Below are positions 48,504-59,038 of a DNA stretch of 64,000 nt, piece after piece; the first letter of the stretch is position 1, and each line of letters starts with the position of its first letter. The stretch is from Lojkania enalia. Taxonomy: Eukaryota; Ascomycota; Dothideomycetes; Pleosporales. The stretch spans positions 311,637-375,636 of the forward strand of contig ML986614.1 in assembly GCA_010094045.1 (NCBI GenBank), given 5' to 3'. The notes under the pieces were generated by a model, which did not search any database, was not told the origin of the DNA, and saw only the letters and a program-made list of their open reading frames with translations. Made by a program: the position numbers and the translations under genes.

Positions 48504-48510
48504 CAAAACA

Positions 48511-48545
48511 GGGAACAGGAACGTTCGAGTGGCTTCGACCGAACG
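48511..48545. promoter_or_regulatory. Candidate heat-shock element upstream of polyubiquitin
   Basis: Contains a perfect inverted pair GGAACGTTCG (48518-48527) matching nGAAnnTTCn, a further GAA just before it and a TTC/GAA pair after it, though the outer units are not in exact 5-bp register. Position about 240 bp before the start fits Hsf1 control known for UBI4 genes. Confidence 0.35.
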
Positions 48546-50382
48546 TAGGTAGTTGTAGCCTCCTGTAGGCCTCTCACCAACTGACAAATAGCCTCCTGGT
48601 CTGGCTGTATGGAGTGCGTTTGTTGAGCGCTTTTACTTTCGTCGATGTGAGCTCTTCTACGGAGAGTTGTTAGAGTTGCTTGTAGTTGCTGTGGGACTGG
48701 CGCGCCACTGAGTGCCATTATGGTGCTCGTCGCAGTTTCCCCGCCTGCACATCAAGGATGCCTCCGTTATCGCTCCACTGCGTCTATGTGACGACTGCTT
48801 AACCGCGTCCGGTAAGTCCACATCTCCAAGCGGAAACCGCAGCCCAGCCTCGCCCTTTCGTCGACCACCAAGGTTGCTCAGCTGAGATATTATTATTTTG
48901 TCATTGCTAGTACGGATAAAGCTCACACGATGCACCACCTCCAGCGGCTCGGCTAAGATCTCGCAGGCGAATGGTGAGCAATCTTGCTGTCGCATGATGC
49001 GCGAATAGCTTACTCACCGTCGTCTCTGCATTTCTGCTGAATGGCCCCATCTCGGCATTTCTGGTCTAGACGTCACCATCCATCAATCCTTCACTAGTCC
49101 AACATTACGAATGCACAATAGTGATAGCAGCTGTCATTAAGTATCACGTAGGAATGAGAGGTAAGCCTTGAATGATACCTAGTGTTGATCGTGCTCATGA
49201 CACGAATATGTTAAGATCGACAACTACAAGCGCCACATGAATGCAATAGCAGTGAATAGGTAGGTAGGGTGGCCCTTTTCGTGTATAAGCTAACTCTCAA
49301 TTCTACGAATTCCATTGAACCTTTCGATGCAAAGTTCCAAAAGATGGGTTAATTGCACATTCATCGCAAGGCAATGGCTGCCTTCCATTTCAATTACATA
49401 CCATTCCGCTATACTATTGTTATCAGTGCCACAATGTTCATCATCTCGGCTCTGCATGGCCCATAGATAGGCTATGGGAATATTTAATGTGCAATAGTGT
49501 TCCATCTTTTCAAAATATATTATCCTTTCTTTTCCTTCCACTCCCGTCGCCTTGCAGACGCAGAAGTCCATGCCATTAACGCCGTGTCCCCCAAAGCTCG
49601 ATCAACTATGCTCGCGCCTGCATCCCCCCCCTCCCTGAAGGCCAAAAGGAGAAAGCAGTCCATCTCCCCGCCGGCCGGGACAAGACGACCGAGAACTGAA
49701 CCGTCAAGACGAAATACGGGCCCAAGCTCTTCGAAATCTACCCCTTTATCTCTGAACATAGGTCTATACTTCAAGTGCTCATGGCAAATTCCTCAGACTG
49801 GGTCTATTGTGCGCCCATGTGTTGTCAGGATGTGATGGAGGTGGCGAATTGTGAACCAGGACAAGTAGAGAGTGAGCATATTGCTTCTTATTCTTGTGAT
49901 GAGCTCTGGTTTCCATATAAGAAAGACTAGCCCCAGGCCATCGAATAGTTGCGTGGGATGCCGAATTCTGGAGGCAAGCGTAAGGGGGGTTCTCAGCAGA
50001 AAGAAGAGGAGGACGAGGATGAGGATGAGGACGGAAGAGAGCCGGAGTTAGAGGAAGGGGAGTCGAAGGAGTAGAAGGTCAAGTATCAGCGCTTGAGTGA
50101 GGAAGGCATTGGGAATTGAACTGTTTCAATAAGCATGGAGACTTAAAAGATAGACAACGGGAATATCCACTGAATCTGGTAAACGCTCTTGATTATTATG
50201 CCTTTCAGTAAAGGGACCTGAACATAGACTATCTAAGGCCTAAATGAAGCCCCAACACTTCATCCGTGTTCAATACATGGAGAAGCAAAATAAAGCACAT
50301 GAAAACCTCCAATTCTTCTGTACAAGACTCTGTGAAGCAATGATACCACCCATAAAGGAAATGATTATCGATTATTCAATGC
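48546..50382. other. Intergenic region with weak coding traces
   Basis: No firm gene. A minus frame at 48657-48995 and a plus frame at 49497-49835 lack recognisable features, though the latter has a basic, Ser/Pro-rich stretch (SPPSLKAKRRKQSISPPAG). A 38-codon plus ORF at 49958-50074 encodes an acidic run of alternating Asp/Glu. These plus-strand pieces could be fragments of one decayed gene, but no splice model joins them. Confidence 0.3.
49958..50074 (+). other. Short acidic ORF, possible gene fragment
   Basis: A 38-codon frame from MPNSGGKRKGG through an Asp/Glu-alternating run to a TAG. Low complexity and short; it may be chance or the tail of a decayed gene that includes the basic frame at 49.6-49.8 kb. 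Confidence 0.2.
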
Positions 50383-50580
50383 TCATCGAATTAGCTCAGT
50401 TGAGTTCCTCGGACTAGGCCGCTCAACCTCTGCTAGGGGAAGGGGCATTATTAACGGTTTTCGAAGCGAGCTTGGTTTTGATTCAGATGCCCCGAGGAAG
50501 AACTGCCGTTCGTTGGAATATCGGCGGGGTTTAGAGGACTCGGTATTGATGGCAGCAGATAACCGGGACGGTGACGACAT
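50383..50580 (-). CDS. Small hypothetical protein, 65 residues
   Basis: A single ATG-started frame (MSSPSRLSAAINTESS) that is Ser/Pro/Arg-rich and probably disordered, with RRYSNERQFFLGASESKPSS in the middle and RKPLIMPLPLAEVERPSP near the end. No family is recognised. The patterned, polar composition with short hydrophobic patches looks more like a real small protein than like random sequence, but there is no splice or context evidence. Confidence 0.35.
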   Translation of the reverse strand: MSSPSRLSAAINTESSKPRRYSNERQFFLGASESKPSSLRKPLIMPLPLAEVERPSPRNSTELIR

Positions 50581-51332
50581 GGTGTCTGGTTGAAGCTCCC
50601 AAATGTGGGGAGTTTAGGATTTTAGAATGTTCTGATTTTGTCTGTCGAGTGTGTCTTGAAGGAGACGGGCACGCTATTGAGAGTTATGATATGGATCGTT
50701 CGAGTTGAAGGTTATATGGCTTGTATGTTGTATGACTCAAACGTGTCTGGTGACTTGCTGAAGGCGATACTACAGATAGATGCCTCAATCAATTGGTACG
50801 AGATGAGGAGATTGGAATTTGGGTAGAAGTCGGGGGTTGCAATCAAGGTGTTGATTGGTCAATCGATGCAGGGTGATTTGCAAGATTGGTTAATGTGAGT
50901 ATGAACGAAGGAGATATTTCGAGCGAAGGAGACTTTATAACTACAGTCCTCTGTGCGTGTGTCGTCTTTCCGTCTTCCATCCGCGTCCGAGGTTTCCTGT
51001 TGTGGTTTGTAAGTCACCTGGGCTAGTACGCAAGCCATCCGTGTTATGTCCGAGCTTATAGGACGGGGCGAGCATCCAGAACGACACTACGTCACTGCGG
51101 ACCAAGGAAGCACATGAGAAGAAAACAAGTGCGGAAAAGGTGCTGTGATTGTTTCTATATCCGAGTAACCGAACATCCTAAAAACATGAGCTCGTGATCT
51201 ATCGCGTTTCTCTGCGCGGCCGTATGAGTTATGACTCCTACTCCAAGTTGCCGCCCATCACCAACACCGGTAATCCGATTGCTTGCGCCAGTATCCAAAC
51301 ACCGTTCCCGTCTATCGCAATGTCTTCTACAT
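50581..51332. other. Intergenic region, small-ORF promoter and carbonic anhydrase 3' flank
   Basis: No gene supported; a short plus frame (50638-50826) is featureless. Confidence 0.4.
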
Positions 51333-52324
51333 CTAGTTTGGGCTCCAAAGGCCATTGCTCTTCTTCGCACCCGCCTCCTCTAGAAGTCGCAACTGGCCTC
51401 TGCCAATATCATAGATCAGGCCATGGAGCGAGAGGCCATGGTCGTTCATGGCCTTCTTGATGGCCGGATGCTGCTTGAGCACTTCGATACCCTGATGGAC
51501 ATTGAGCTCGGCGATGCGAACGGCGCGCGCATCGTCGTCGGGTAGCTTTTCTAGCTCGGTCTTGTTCTTTCGGCGAATCCTAGGGGCGGAAAATAGTGTT
51601 AGCTCCAACGGGCTTTCCAGCTTATAGAAGCTCTATTTAGAGCAATTCTCAAGCATGATTGCTTTCTCACTCACTCTCGCACGGGATGCAGCCATGTGTT
51701 CAACGTGACGCCTAGGTCGGCGTCTCCCAGAGCTGCGTTTGCCCCTCCGCACTTAGTGTGGCCGCAGACGACCACCTTCTTGACCTTCAAGTGCGCGACG
51801 GCATACTCGACGACGGACGCCACATTGATGTCGTCGGCATGGACCGTGTTCGCGATGTTGCGATGCACGAATAGCTCGCCGGGCTGGCAGTCGCACACAG
51901 TCGTCTCCGGGACGCGGCTATCGGCGCAGCCAATCCATAAGATCTCGGGCGCCTGCCCTTTGCTCAGCTCGACGAAGGCATTCGGATCTTTCTCGGTCGT
52001 CTTCTGGGCGTAAACTCGGTTTCCGGCGACAATGCGGTCGATAGCGTCTAAAAGTCAGGTGAGAGTTGCAGTTAGCAAACGGGCTCATCCCTGACGCATC
52101 GTGCTTGGCCGGGGCAGTTGTAGTGGGGATTTGCTGGTGCGAATGGGACGGGCCGCACCAGTGATCGAGTACAAGAACAGCGCAGCGGCTGGCCATCTAA
52201 AGAGCGGACGTTCTTTCATGGCCGCCTGGAGTCGATTACGCATGGTATGGCCATGCCGTGCAAGGGGCGGACACTGAGAGGAATCATCCGTGAGTGAGGA
52301 TTACGAACCTTGATAAGATGCCAT
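51333..52324 (-). CDS. Beta-class carbonic anhydrase
   Basis: Zinc enzyme that interconverts CO2 and bicarbonate, supplying bicarbonate for carboxylases and linked to CO2 sensing in fungi. Three exons on the minus strand: 52324-52309 (16 nt, MASYQ), 52047-51675 and 51579-51333; introns 261 and 95 bp, all in phase, giving 211 residues. The zinc ligands Cys46, His102 and Cys105 and the Asp48-Arg50 dyad are present in WIGCADSR and VVVCGHTKCGG. HRNIANTVHADD and the C-terminal helix-strand unit GLSLHGLIYDIGRGQLRLLE are also typical. The very short first exon carries no targeting sequence, so a cytosolic enzyme is likely. The first intron is rather long. Confidence 0.94.
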
Positions 52325-54839
52325 TTTACGACTAGTCTCTGTATCTATACTTTCGGCCGTCCAGCAAGCGCGAGCGTGTAGCGCCCTTATATTTTCTTTT
52401 ATCGAATGCGAATATCGTACGAGGTGGGGTGAAGAGGGGGGATGCTCTGGAGAATGCTGCTGTCTGCAGCGCTACGTTAATCTTAACCTCCGGCTGACAC
52501 GGAGGCGGCTTCGCGTGGAAGGCTGTCGCTGGCGACAGGGTGCGCAAAAGAACGGATCCCGATACCAAACCGTGACTGTTCCATCCCACCCTCTTTTTCC
52601 AGTCTCGGCTCTAATAGCACAACGCCCATACAGTCGCCGCGCTCCAATGCAAGGGCGAGGAATCATGGCCCGCGACTTTGGGCTGTGCGCTTTTCCCTTA
52701 TGCGAAGCCCTCCCCAGAAGTATCAACAACCCTATTCTGCTTCGGCGCCGTGCCATTTGGGGACAATGGGCCCTCTTGATTGCAGCGAAGCATGCCGAGG
52801 ACTTCGTTATGTGGTGAGGCATTATACCGTCTTGGACTGCGGGACCTCGCGCCTCAGCAATTCCAGGCTCCATCACAGCTCCGCTCCTCTTCCCCCGCAT
52901 CTTCAGTTTGGACATCTTGGCTGTCCTTGTGAGCTTCAGCTCGACGGAGACGGTGTGTTGGTATTCCTTCCAACCCCGCGGAGACGAAGCTTCCTCGACA
53001 GGGGTGTAGGACAAGCATCTCTATCATGAGCAAGCCAAAGCTTAATGGTTTCGATATTTGTTCGCAGTCAGCCCTTGTTAAGGAACAAGCCTTTCAAGAC
53101 CGAGCAATCCACAGACCCACACATATAGGCCCTCAATTTAGTTACATATCAAAAGTCCTTGACGGTTTCCCTGCCGCCTTGCCTTCCTCATCAGGTCAAG
53201 AACTCTCCCTTTCCGCAAATATCCGGCCAAATAGAGCTATTGCACGCTCCCGCGCATTATGCAAAAATAAACATAATATTTTTTCTGGCTTATCCAAGGA
53301 GCAACTCTAAAAAAAGGCATCATGAACCACACATGAGCAAGTTTTTGCAAGATTATGTTTATAGTCCGCTCTACTGAGCCGATGTGGGGAATTAGCGTTT
53401 GGAATTCAAGGACACCGGCAAATCGTTAACGCCCTTAACGCGGTGGTTCTACCTTGGTTGAATGAGCGAACGAACCGGACTAACCACGCTCAACGAACCG
53501 GAACGGCCTCGGAAAGCAATCGGGATCTAGGACAAGAGATCGCTTATCCTTTCTCCAGCTCCGCGACTAGATTCCAACAACCCTTTTAATCTGGCCGTCG
53601 ATTAATCCGCTCCTTTTCTCTTCCATCATTGAATCTTTCTTCAAGTCTAGTCTTATGCCTCATTTGATCTTCACTTCATACTCACTTTAGCCTTTCTCCA
53701 CTCTTCTCAATTTACCGCAATACTACCCTTTCTCCTCCTGCTTCCTCCTTGGCTAGCTATCGTTGGATGCTATGTATGAATTTGAAATATAACCAAAATA
53801 TTAGGCTCATCTTTTTTAAACTACAGGCCGTAATAGTAAGTTCTCATGGGGTCATACATTTGCTACACGTACGGAAGTTATATATTTGAGTTGACCTGAA
53901 ATGCTGCACTTAGCAACACTGAATATTTATCGGCTAGCTAGTGACGGAAAAGGGTACGCAAATTTGCTTAAAATGAATACTGAAGGAGCGCTACAAGGCC
54001 CCTCCACTTTAGCAAATGTTATCTCCGAGAGTTGGAGGCTTTTTTAGCGCTTCCTCCCTCGCTTGTTTCATCTTCAATACACACCTCCATTTTGATATGC
54101 TCCAAGCAGACCAATAAATGAGGCGTTCCTTTATATTCAGATCTTGTCAAGAGAATGATCGTAGTCCTTACAAGATCAACATCGTCATATTCTTCCTCCA
54201 GTTAAGTCAGCCCGTCTGCTGACACTAGTGTTATATGAGCGTGGGAATTTCAGTAGATTCTAACACAATAATGCACATGAGACTCATCACAACACGCTGG
54301 AGGTATATTTAAAATACAATGTTGTACGACCATACGGAGACCCCGAGTCATACCAAGAAATTATTCTCCATGCAACCTAATACACGCATCCATGACGTCT
54401 AAATTTATAGCACTGAAGTGACAGAGATAGCAGATTCCGCATACATTTCTCACGTAGTTACGGGCCTGTAACTTTGTTGCTGTTGCGTGGCGTAGTCGTG
54501 CTGATTTGATTTGATTTGATTTGATAATTCTTACGCCTCGGGTGCCAGTAGGCCCGGTAAGCTGCTCTACGATATTTACGCTAGTGCGAACGCTGAGAAC
54601 TTTCGGTCCATCGTCTCATTCTCGGTCCACTCCTTTATGCCGCTGAACTTCCCCTCTGACCTTGATCATTCCCTTCATTGTCTATTATCTGTACCTGCCT
54701 GCTTTGCTCCAGATTCTGGTTCCATTAAGAGCGATTTCTCAAGTGTTAGCCATCAGGATATCGGCCGGCCAGCTCGCTATCGTCCAGAGTTAGTTATTTA
54801 GGGAGGTTCTATTTATTTGAGTCGTCCGGTAGCTAAGGC
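52325..54839. other. Intergenic region up to the transposon block
   Basis: The first few hundred bp are the carbonic anhydrase promoter. Beyond about 53.4 kb no frame of note exists. A short GATTT tandem repeat lies at 54500-54524. Composition drifts towards AT in the last kilobase, before the sharp change near 54.85 kb. Confidence 0.45.
54500..54524. repeat. GATTT pentanucleotide repeat
   Basis: Four to five tandem copies of TGATT/GATTT. Confidence 0.8.
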
Positions 54840-55601
54840 AAACTATATAATTTAGTTAACTACTTCTATATCCGGCTTCTAGGATTTAGATGGTCCGTCC
54901 AGGTATTCTCCTTTTACTATCTTCCGTTCTGTCCTTCCCCCCAGGAAAAATAAGAGGTTACCCTACTAGTCTCCTACCGCTTCTACCAGCGGTTTCTGTT
55001 ATTCTATCTATCTAGTACACTCGAATAAGAAGTATTAGGCTGTTTTCCTTCTGGGTCCGTATTCGCAGTCAGTCGATTCTATAGCCTTTATTCTTACTAG
55101 GTTACTTTTAAAGCGGCTATACTTTATCTGTAGCTAATAGAGTACCTTTACTTCCCTATACGTGTATTTATCGTATAGTAGTTTAGTATACTTCCCCGGG
55201 AGAGCGCTATCGATTTTATATTTACCTTTCTACCTTAGCTTAATTATATCTTTTACTTACTTTAGCGCAGGTGCTAGTATTATTATCTAGATCCTAGGTA
55301 GGGGCTTTATTATAGTATCTTAGGTAAGATTATAAGCTATATTACCTCCTAGTACTTTTAACCTTGCTGGTACCTACTGTAAGTAAATTACCGGTCCTTC
55401 TCTATCCCTTAATTTTCGGGCTATCTCGCACGTTCTTCTAATAATACTCTATCTACTTTATCTAGTGGGTTATACTAGTACGTAGAGAGCTAATATATTA
55501 TTACTTACAATTATAGTAGGCAGCGCGCGTTTCCTTATAACTAGGGGAAAGCTCTCTAGGCTATTCTATATACATTTAATATATACTATTACGTAGTATA
55601 T
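54840..55601 (-). mobile_element. Tad1-like non-LTR retrotransposon, 3' part (RNase H and tail)
   Basis: Read on the minus strand, broken frames give the end of a LINE polyprotein. An RNase H end with VPA...GN.A motif lies near 55.37-55.40 kb. The downstream tail KYTKLLYDKYTYREVKV, then YFLFECT near 55.02 kb, and a final LGGKDRTED region near 54.93 kb follow. This order (RNase H, HxxLFxC-type tail) is that of Tad1/I-clade elements in ascomycetes. Many stops, nearly all explainable by C-to-T or G-to-A, show it is dead. The sequence continues on the far side of the pogo-type insertion at 57478. The 3' end is placed only approximately. Confidence 0.7.
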
Positions 55602-55671
55602 TAATGTACAGCACAAGCGAGCTGATCACCCAAACAAGCTAATTATAATGCTAAGACCACACTAAAATCGC
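55602..55671 (+). repeat. Left terminal inverted repeat of the pogo/Fot1-type element
   Basis: Pairs with 57408-57477 in reverse complement. The mismatches are mostly C/T or G/A, as expected after independent RIP-type mutation of two originally identical ends. Confidence 0.8.
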
Positions 55672-57407
55672 AACTACTTTTCGCAAAATATTGTACTTTC
55701 TTGTATTCTATCGTACTATATAGTATAGTAGCCTATTCTTCTATATCTATAGCATCATTTTTACACGTCTGCGAGTTATACCCAGCCTCGCCGTACTACC
55801 TGTAGCGCCTTTAAGTTGGCTGGTCTCTATTAACACGCGTCTTCTTCCTACCCTTCTTCCTATTAGTACGAGCGCTAAAATCTTTTAGAGCAGTTAATCG
55901 AGCGCCTTCTTCAATCGTTAGGTTACCTTCCTTCTATATACACTTTCTTTTATGCGATCGATGTTATATAGCGGCCTTATTAGCTGCTTAAAGCTCAGCA
56001 ACCTAAGCGTATAATAGTACGTTTTTATATATTATATACGCAGTACCCTTTATAAACTGTTTAAACGCCTCTACTATTAAAGTAGGTAAGCTATCTAGGT
56101 GCTTTTAAATTCTTAATTAAATGTACGTAGATTAAGATCTAAATTTAATAGGATTACTTGGTATTTTTAACTCCTAAAGGGTATCTTTAACTATAGGGGG
56201 TGTTAGCATACGCAGTTAAACTTTAAGCTTCGATAGTATTACATCTAGGTCGAATAGAACTAGGCTAGCGCCTTAAAAGCTACTTAGGATATTACTCTTT
56301 ATAATTGCTGCGTTAAAAGCTGCTTTAAAGTAGGGTAAGAATTTGATTTTTATAATGTGGTTAATATAACCGCGCATTAGCTGCTCAACTTAGCACCTAT
56401 ACGCAGTCTTTAAAGGCGAGAAACAACCTATATCTAGTAGCTACAGTAGGTACAACGAATATAGAGGTATATAGAGAGTAATAATATTCTTTTTCTCGCA
56501 GTACTGCCTAAATTTAAGCAAGTTATAGCTTTTATAGCCGTCGAGAATTAGTAATCGATATATACTAATAGTATAATCCTTTATATACGCATTAAAGTGC
56601 TTTAACTACTTAATACTAATATTATTTATCGTCCAGCTATTATTAGTAACCTATATAGCCCAGGTTAGTAGAATATTATCTTCTTTATACTATATAGAGA
56701 GGTGGTAGGTACCTGTAAAGATAATAAAAGGTAGTATTATCTATCCTATCGCGTTAATACCCTAGATAATTATAGTCTACTTATAATTACCTAGCTAGAG
56801 CTACTTTAGTTAATTCTATCTCTTAAAGCTAGTAACTACTACTTCTATTAATATCACGCCTATTATAAAGCTTAATTTGTTAAAGTTATATATATTTTTA
56901 TTAATAATACTATACTTAGCCTTTATATTCTATATAAAGTAGAACTAGCCTTCTATAACTTTAGAATCCTTATATTTAGCTCTTAAATAGTCGTACTTTT
57001 AATTAAATTTAACCTTAAGCTTAGGCGTACGTTTAATAAAGTTCTCTACCTAGTTCTTTCTAACCTAGCTAGTAGAGTATATAGCTAGTAGTAAATTGGC
57101 TATATTTTAAATAGTAGTAAGCTATAGCGGAAATTCTCTTATATTTAGATCTAGTATATATTAAATAATTACCTACTCCTCAGTCTTACTAAGCTTTATT
57201 AAATTAGGCTGGTAATTATGTTGTAGAGCTATTCTTCGCCTTTATATACTAAGTATACTTTAGGAGATATTATAGATTAATATAATATAACGTATAGTTA
57301 GTATTATATTTTATTAAAGAGCTTAAAGTATAAGCTATATTCTAGCTTCTTTCTAAATTAATTCTATAGTTATTAGTTATAGTATAATACTGTAAAGTAT
57401 AATTATC

Positions 57408-57477
57408 GCGATTTTAGTAGAGTCTTAGTATTATAATCAGCTCACTTAGGTGATTAGCTTACTTATACTATACGTTA
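57408..57477 (-). repeat. Right terminal inverted repeat of the pogo/Fot1-type element
   Basis: Reverse complement of the left repeat at 55602-55671; the innermost ten bases (CTAAAATCGC in minus sense) are identical in both. Confidence 0.8.
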
Positions 57478-59038
57478 CTATAAGTTTAATATAATTTATA
57501 GTAATTTAATCGTTTTACCTAATTTGTAGATATTATTTATTCTCTACCTAGCCCTAGTCGAGGCTAAAATAGATCCTAACGCTGATGTTACCTTTCTAGT
57601 AGAATACGTTAATAAAGAGTATCCTCTTCTTTACTACGTTTGTCTACTCAACTGCTTCTTCTCTTTCCTATATAGTAGTCTTAAGGTTAGGGTGCTAGAG
57701 TGCCTGGTAGTAGAGTTTAATTATTTCGAGGTCTATTAAATCAATCTTTTTAAACCTATATATAATCTATTATAGTAGTAACCGGAAGTATCTATTCTAT
57801 ATATCTAGCTACTATTATAGACGCTAGAAAGGGTACTTCTTTAGTAGTATATAGTACTTAACCTAGAACTTGCCTTACTAGTACTCCTACTAGTTATATA
57901 TTAGGATAATGCCTAATTTAGCCTCTACTCTCTCTATTTCTAGTATATAGAATACTTCTATAGTTATTTATACTCCTAGTCTTTATACTTAATCTAGTAT
58001 CTTCGTCGTCTATTTTACCGCCTTAGAAGACTATATTAGTAAGGTATAGTTAATTACTAGCGCAACTTTTAATATAAAAAGGGTCTAAACTATCTAAGAG
58101 TTTAGTTCTTTTATATATTTTAATATAAGTACTACTTTTAATCCTCTCTTTTTAGCTTATACTATATACTTTTTATAGCGTAGCTGCTAATCGAGAATTA
58201 CTCCTAGGATTTTAACTTTATATATAGGTGCGATTTCTTCTCTATTTATTACTAGAGGTAAGCTTAAGAGTTTACTATTATTATATATAAGGTGCGCGAA
58301 GGCTGTTTTACTCCCTTTAAAAAATACTCTACTTACTCTAGCCTATTATTCTACTCTATTAACAACTATAGTTTACAACGTTAATATATTAGCTTCTACT
58401 AATTCGCTTATAACCCACGTAGTATAGTTGTTAATAAAAGCTATTACTCTCTTATTACGATTCTATTATAATATAACTAGATTAGTATTAAAAAAGAGAA
58501 AAGTGATTAGCGAGATATTAGATTCTTATAGTAGCTCTAATTAAGGTAGGTTAATAAGTAGAGTTAATTCTCTATTAATAGTAATAGAGGCTTTCCGTTC
58601 TATATAGAAGTTGCAGATCTATTTAGTAAGCGGGTATAATATACTTCGCCTTTTTAGTTGCTAGCTAAGTACTTTAATATCTACTCTATTAAAAGCTCCG
58701 CGTATATTAAAACCGACTAAACTAAGTATTTTACTATTTCTCTACACCTAGAAGGCTTATTTCTATAATATAGTAAGTACTTATATTATTAATCGCCCTT
58801 TTCAGGTTCTAAAGTAGCTTTTAAAAAGTAGGTAATATTCTTTAGTAAAGTAGGCTAGCTTCTATATAATAATAGCTTCTAAACCTTTATCTAATATTAC
58901 TAGTAGGGATATTAGTCTATATAAATAGGCCCTGGTCCAGTCTCTTATTCCTCCCTTTTTAAGAGGAATAATAGTTACTATCTTCTACTACCGCGATAGT
59001 TTGCTAGTTTTAAATAATTGTAATAATGCGAAGGAATT
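57478..59038 (-). mobile_element. Tad1-like non-LTR retrotransposon, reverse transcriptase part
   Basis: The minus strand carries a decayed LINE reverse transcriptase in correct order. KKGGIRDWTRAY and RLISLL (near 58.9 kb) precede the palm block SNISLITFLFFNTNLV (near 58.5 kb), the active-site block AFINNY where FxDD is expected (near 58.43 kb), and VKILGVILD (near 58.2 kb). Together with the RNase H/tail piece at 54840-55601 it forms one element split by the pogo-type insertion. The 5' portion (endonuclease and first ORF) is missing: recognisable sequence stops near 59.04 kb, where the gypsy element starts. The part next to the insertion (57.5-57.9 kb) is too degraded to align by eye. Confidence 0.7.

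Larger units (their letters stand above)
55602..57477 (-). mobile_element. pogo/Fot1-type DNA transposon with long terminal inverted repeats, mutated
   Basis: A 1.88-kb element bounded by inverted repeats of about 70 bp (55602-55671 against 57408-57477). By eye 54 of 70 positions match, and 15 of 16 mismatches are transitions. On the minus strand a degenerate Fot1/Tan1-class transposase can be followed with few frame changes: FIKRTPKLKVKFN and KYDYLRAKYKDS (HTH/CENPB-like part), GINAIG and PFIIFTGTYHLS (DDE core lead-in), RLLILDGYKSYN near 56.54 kb (catalytic Asp strand) and DIGCFSPLKTAY. Length and domain order fit the Fot1 group, which inserts at TA. Numerous stops make it inactive. Ends are accurate to about 10 bp. 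Confidence 0.85.

Noticed and set aside
52472..53029. Overlapping ORFs on both strands upstream of carbonic anhydrase
   Set aside because: Open on both strands, Arg/Pro-rich translations, no motif; best explained as promoter DNA.
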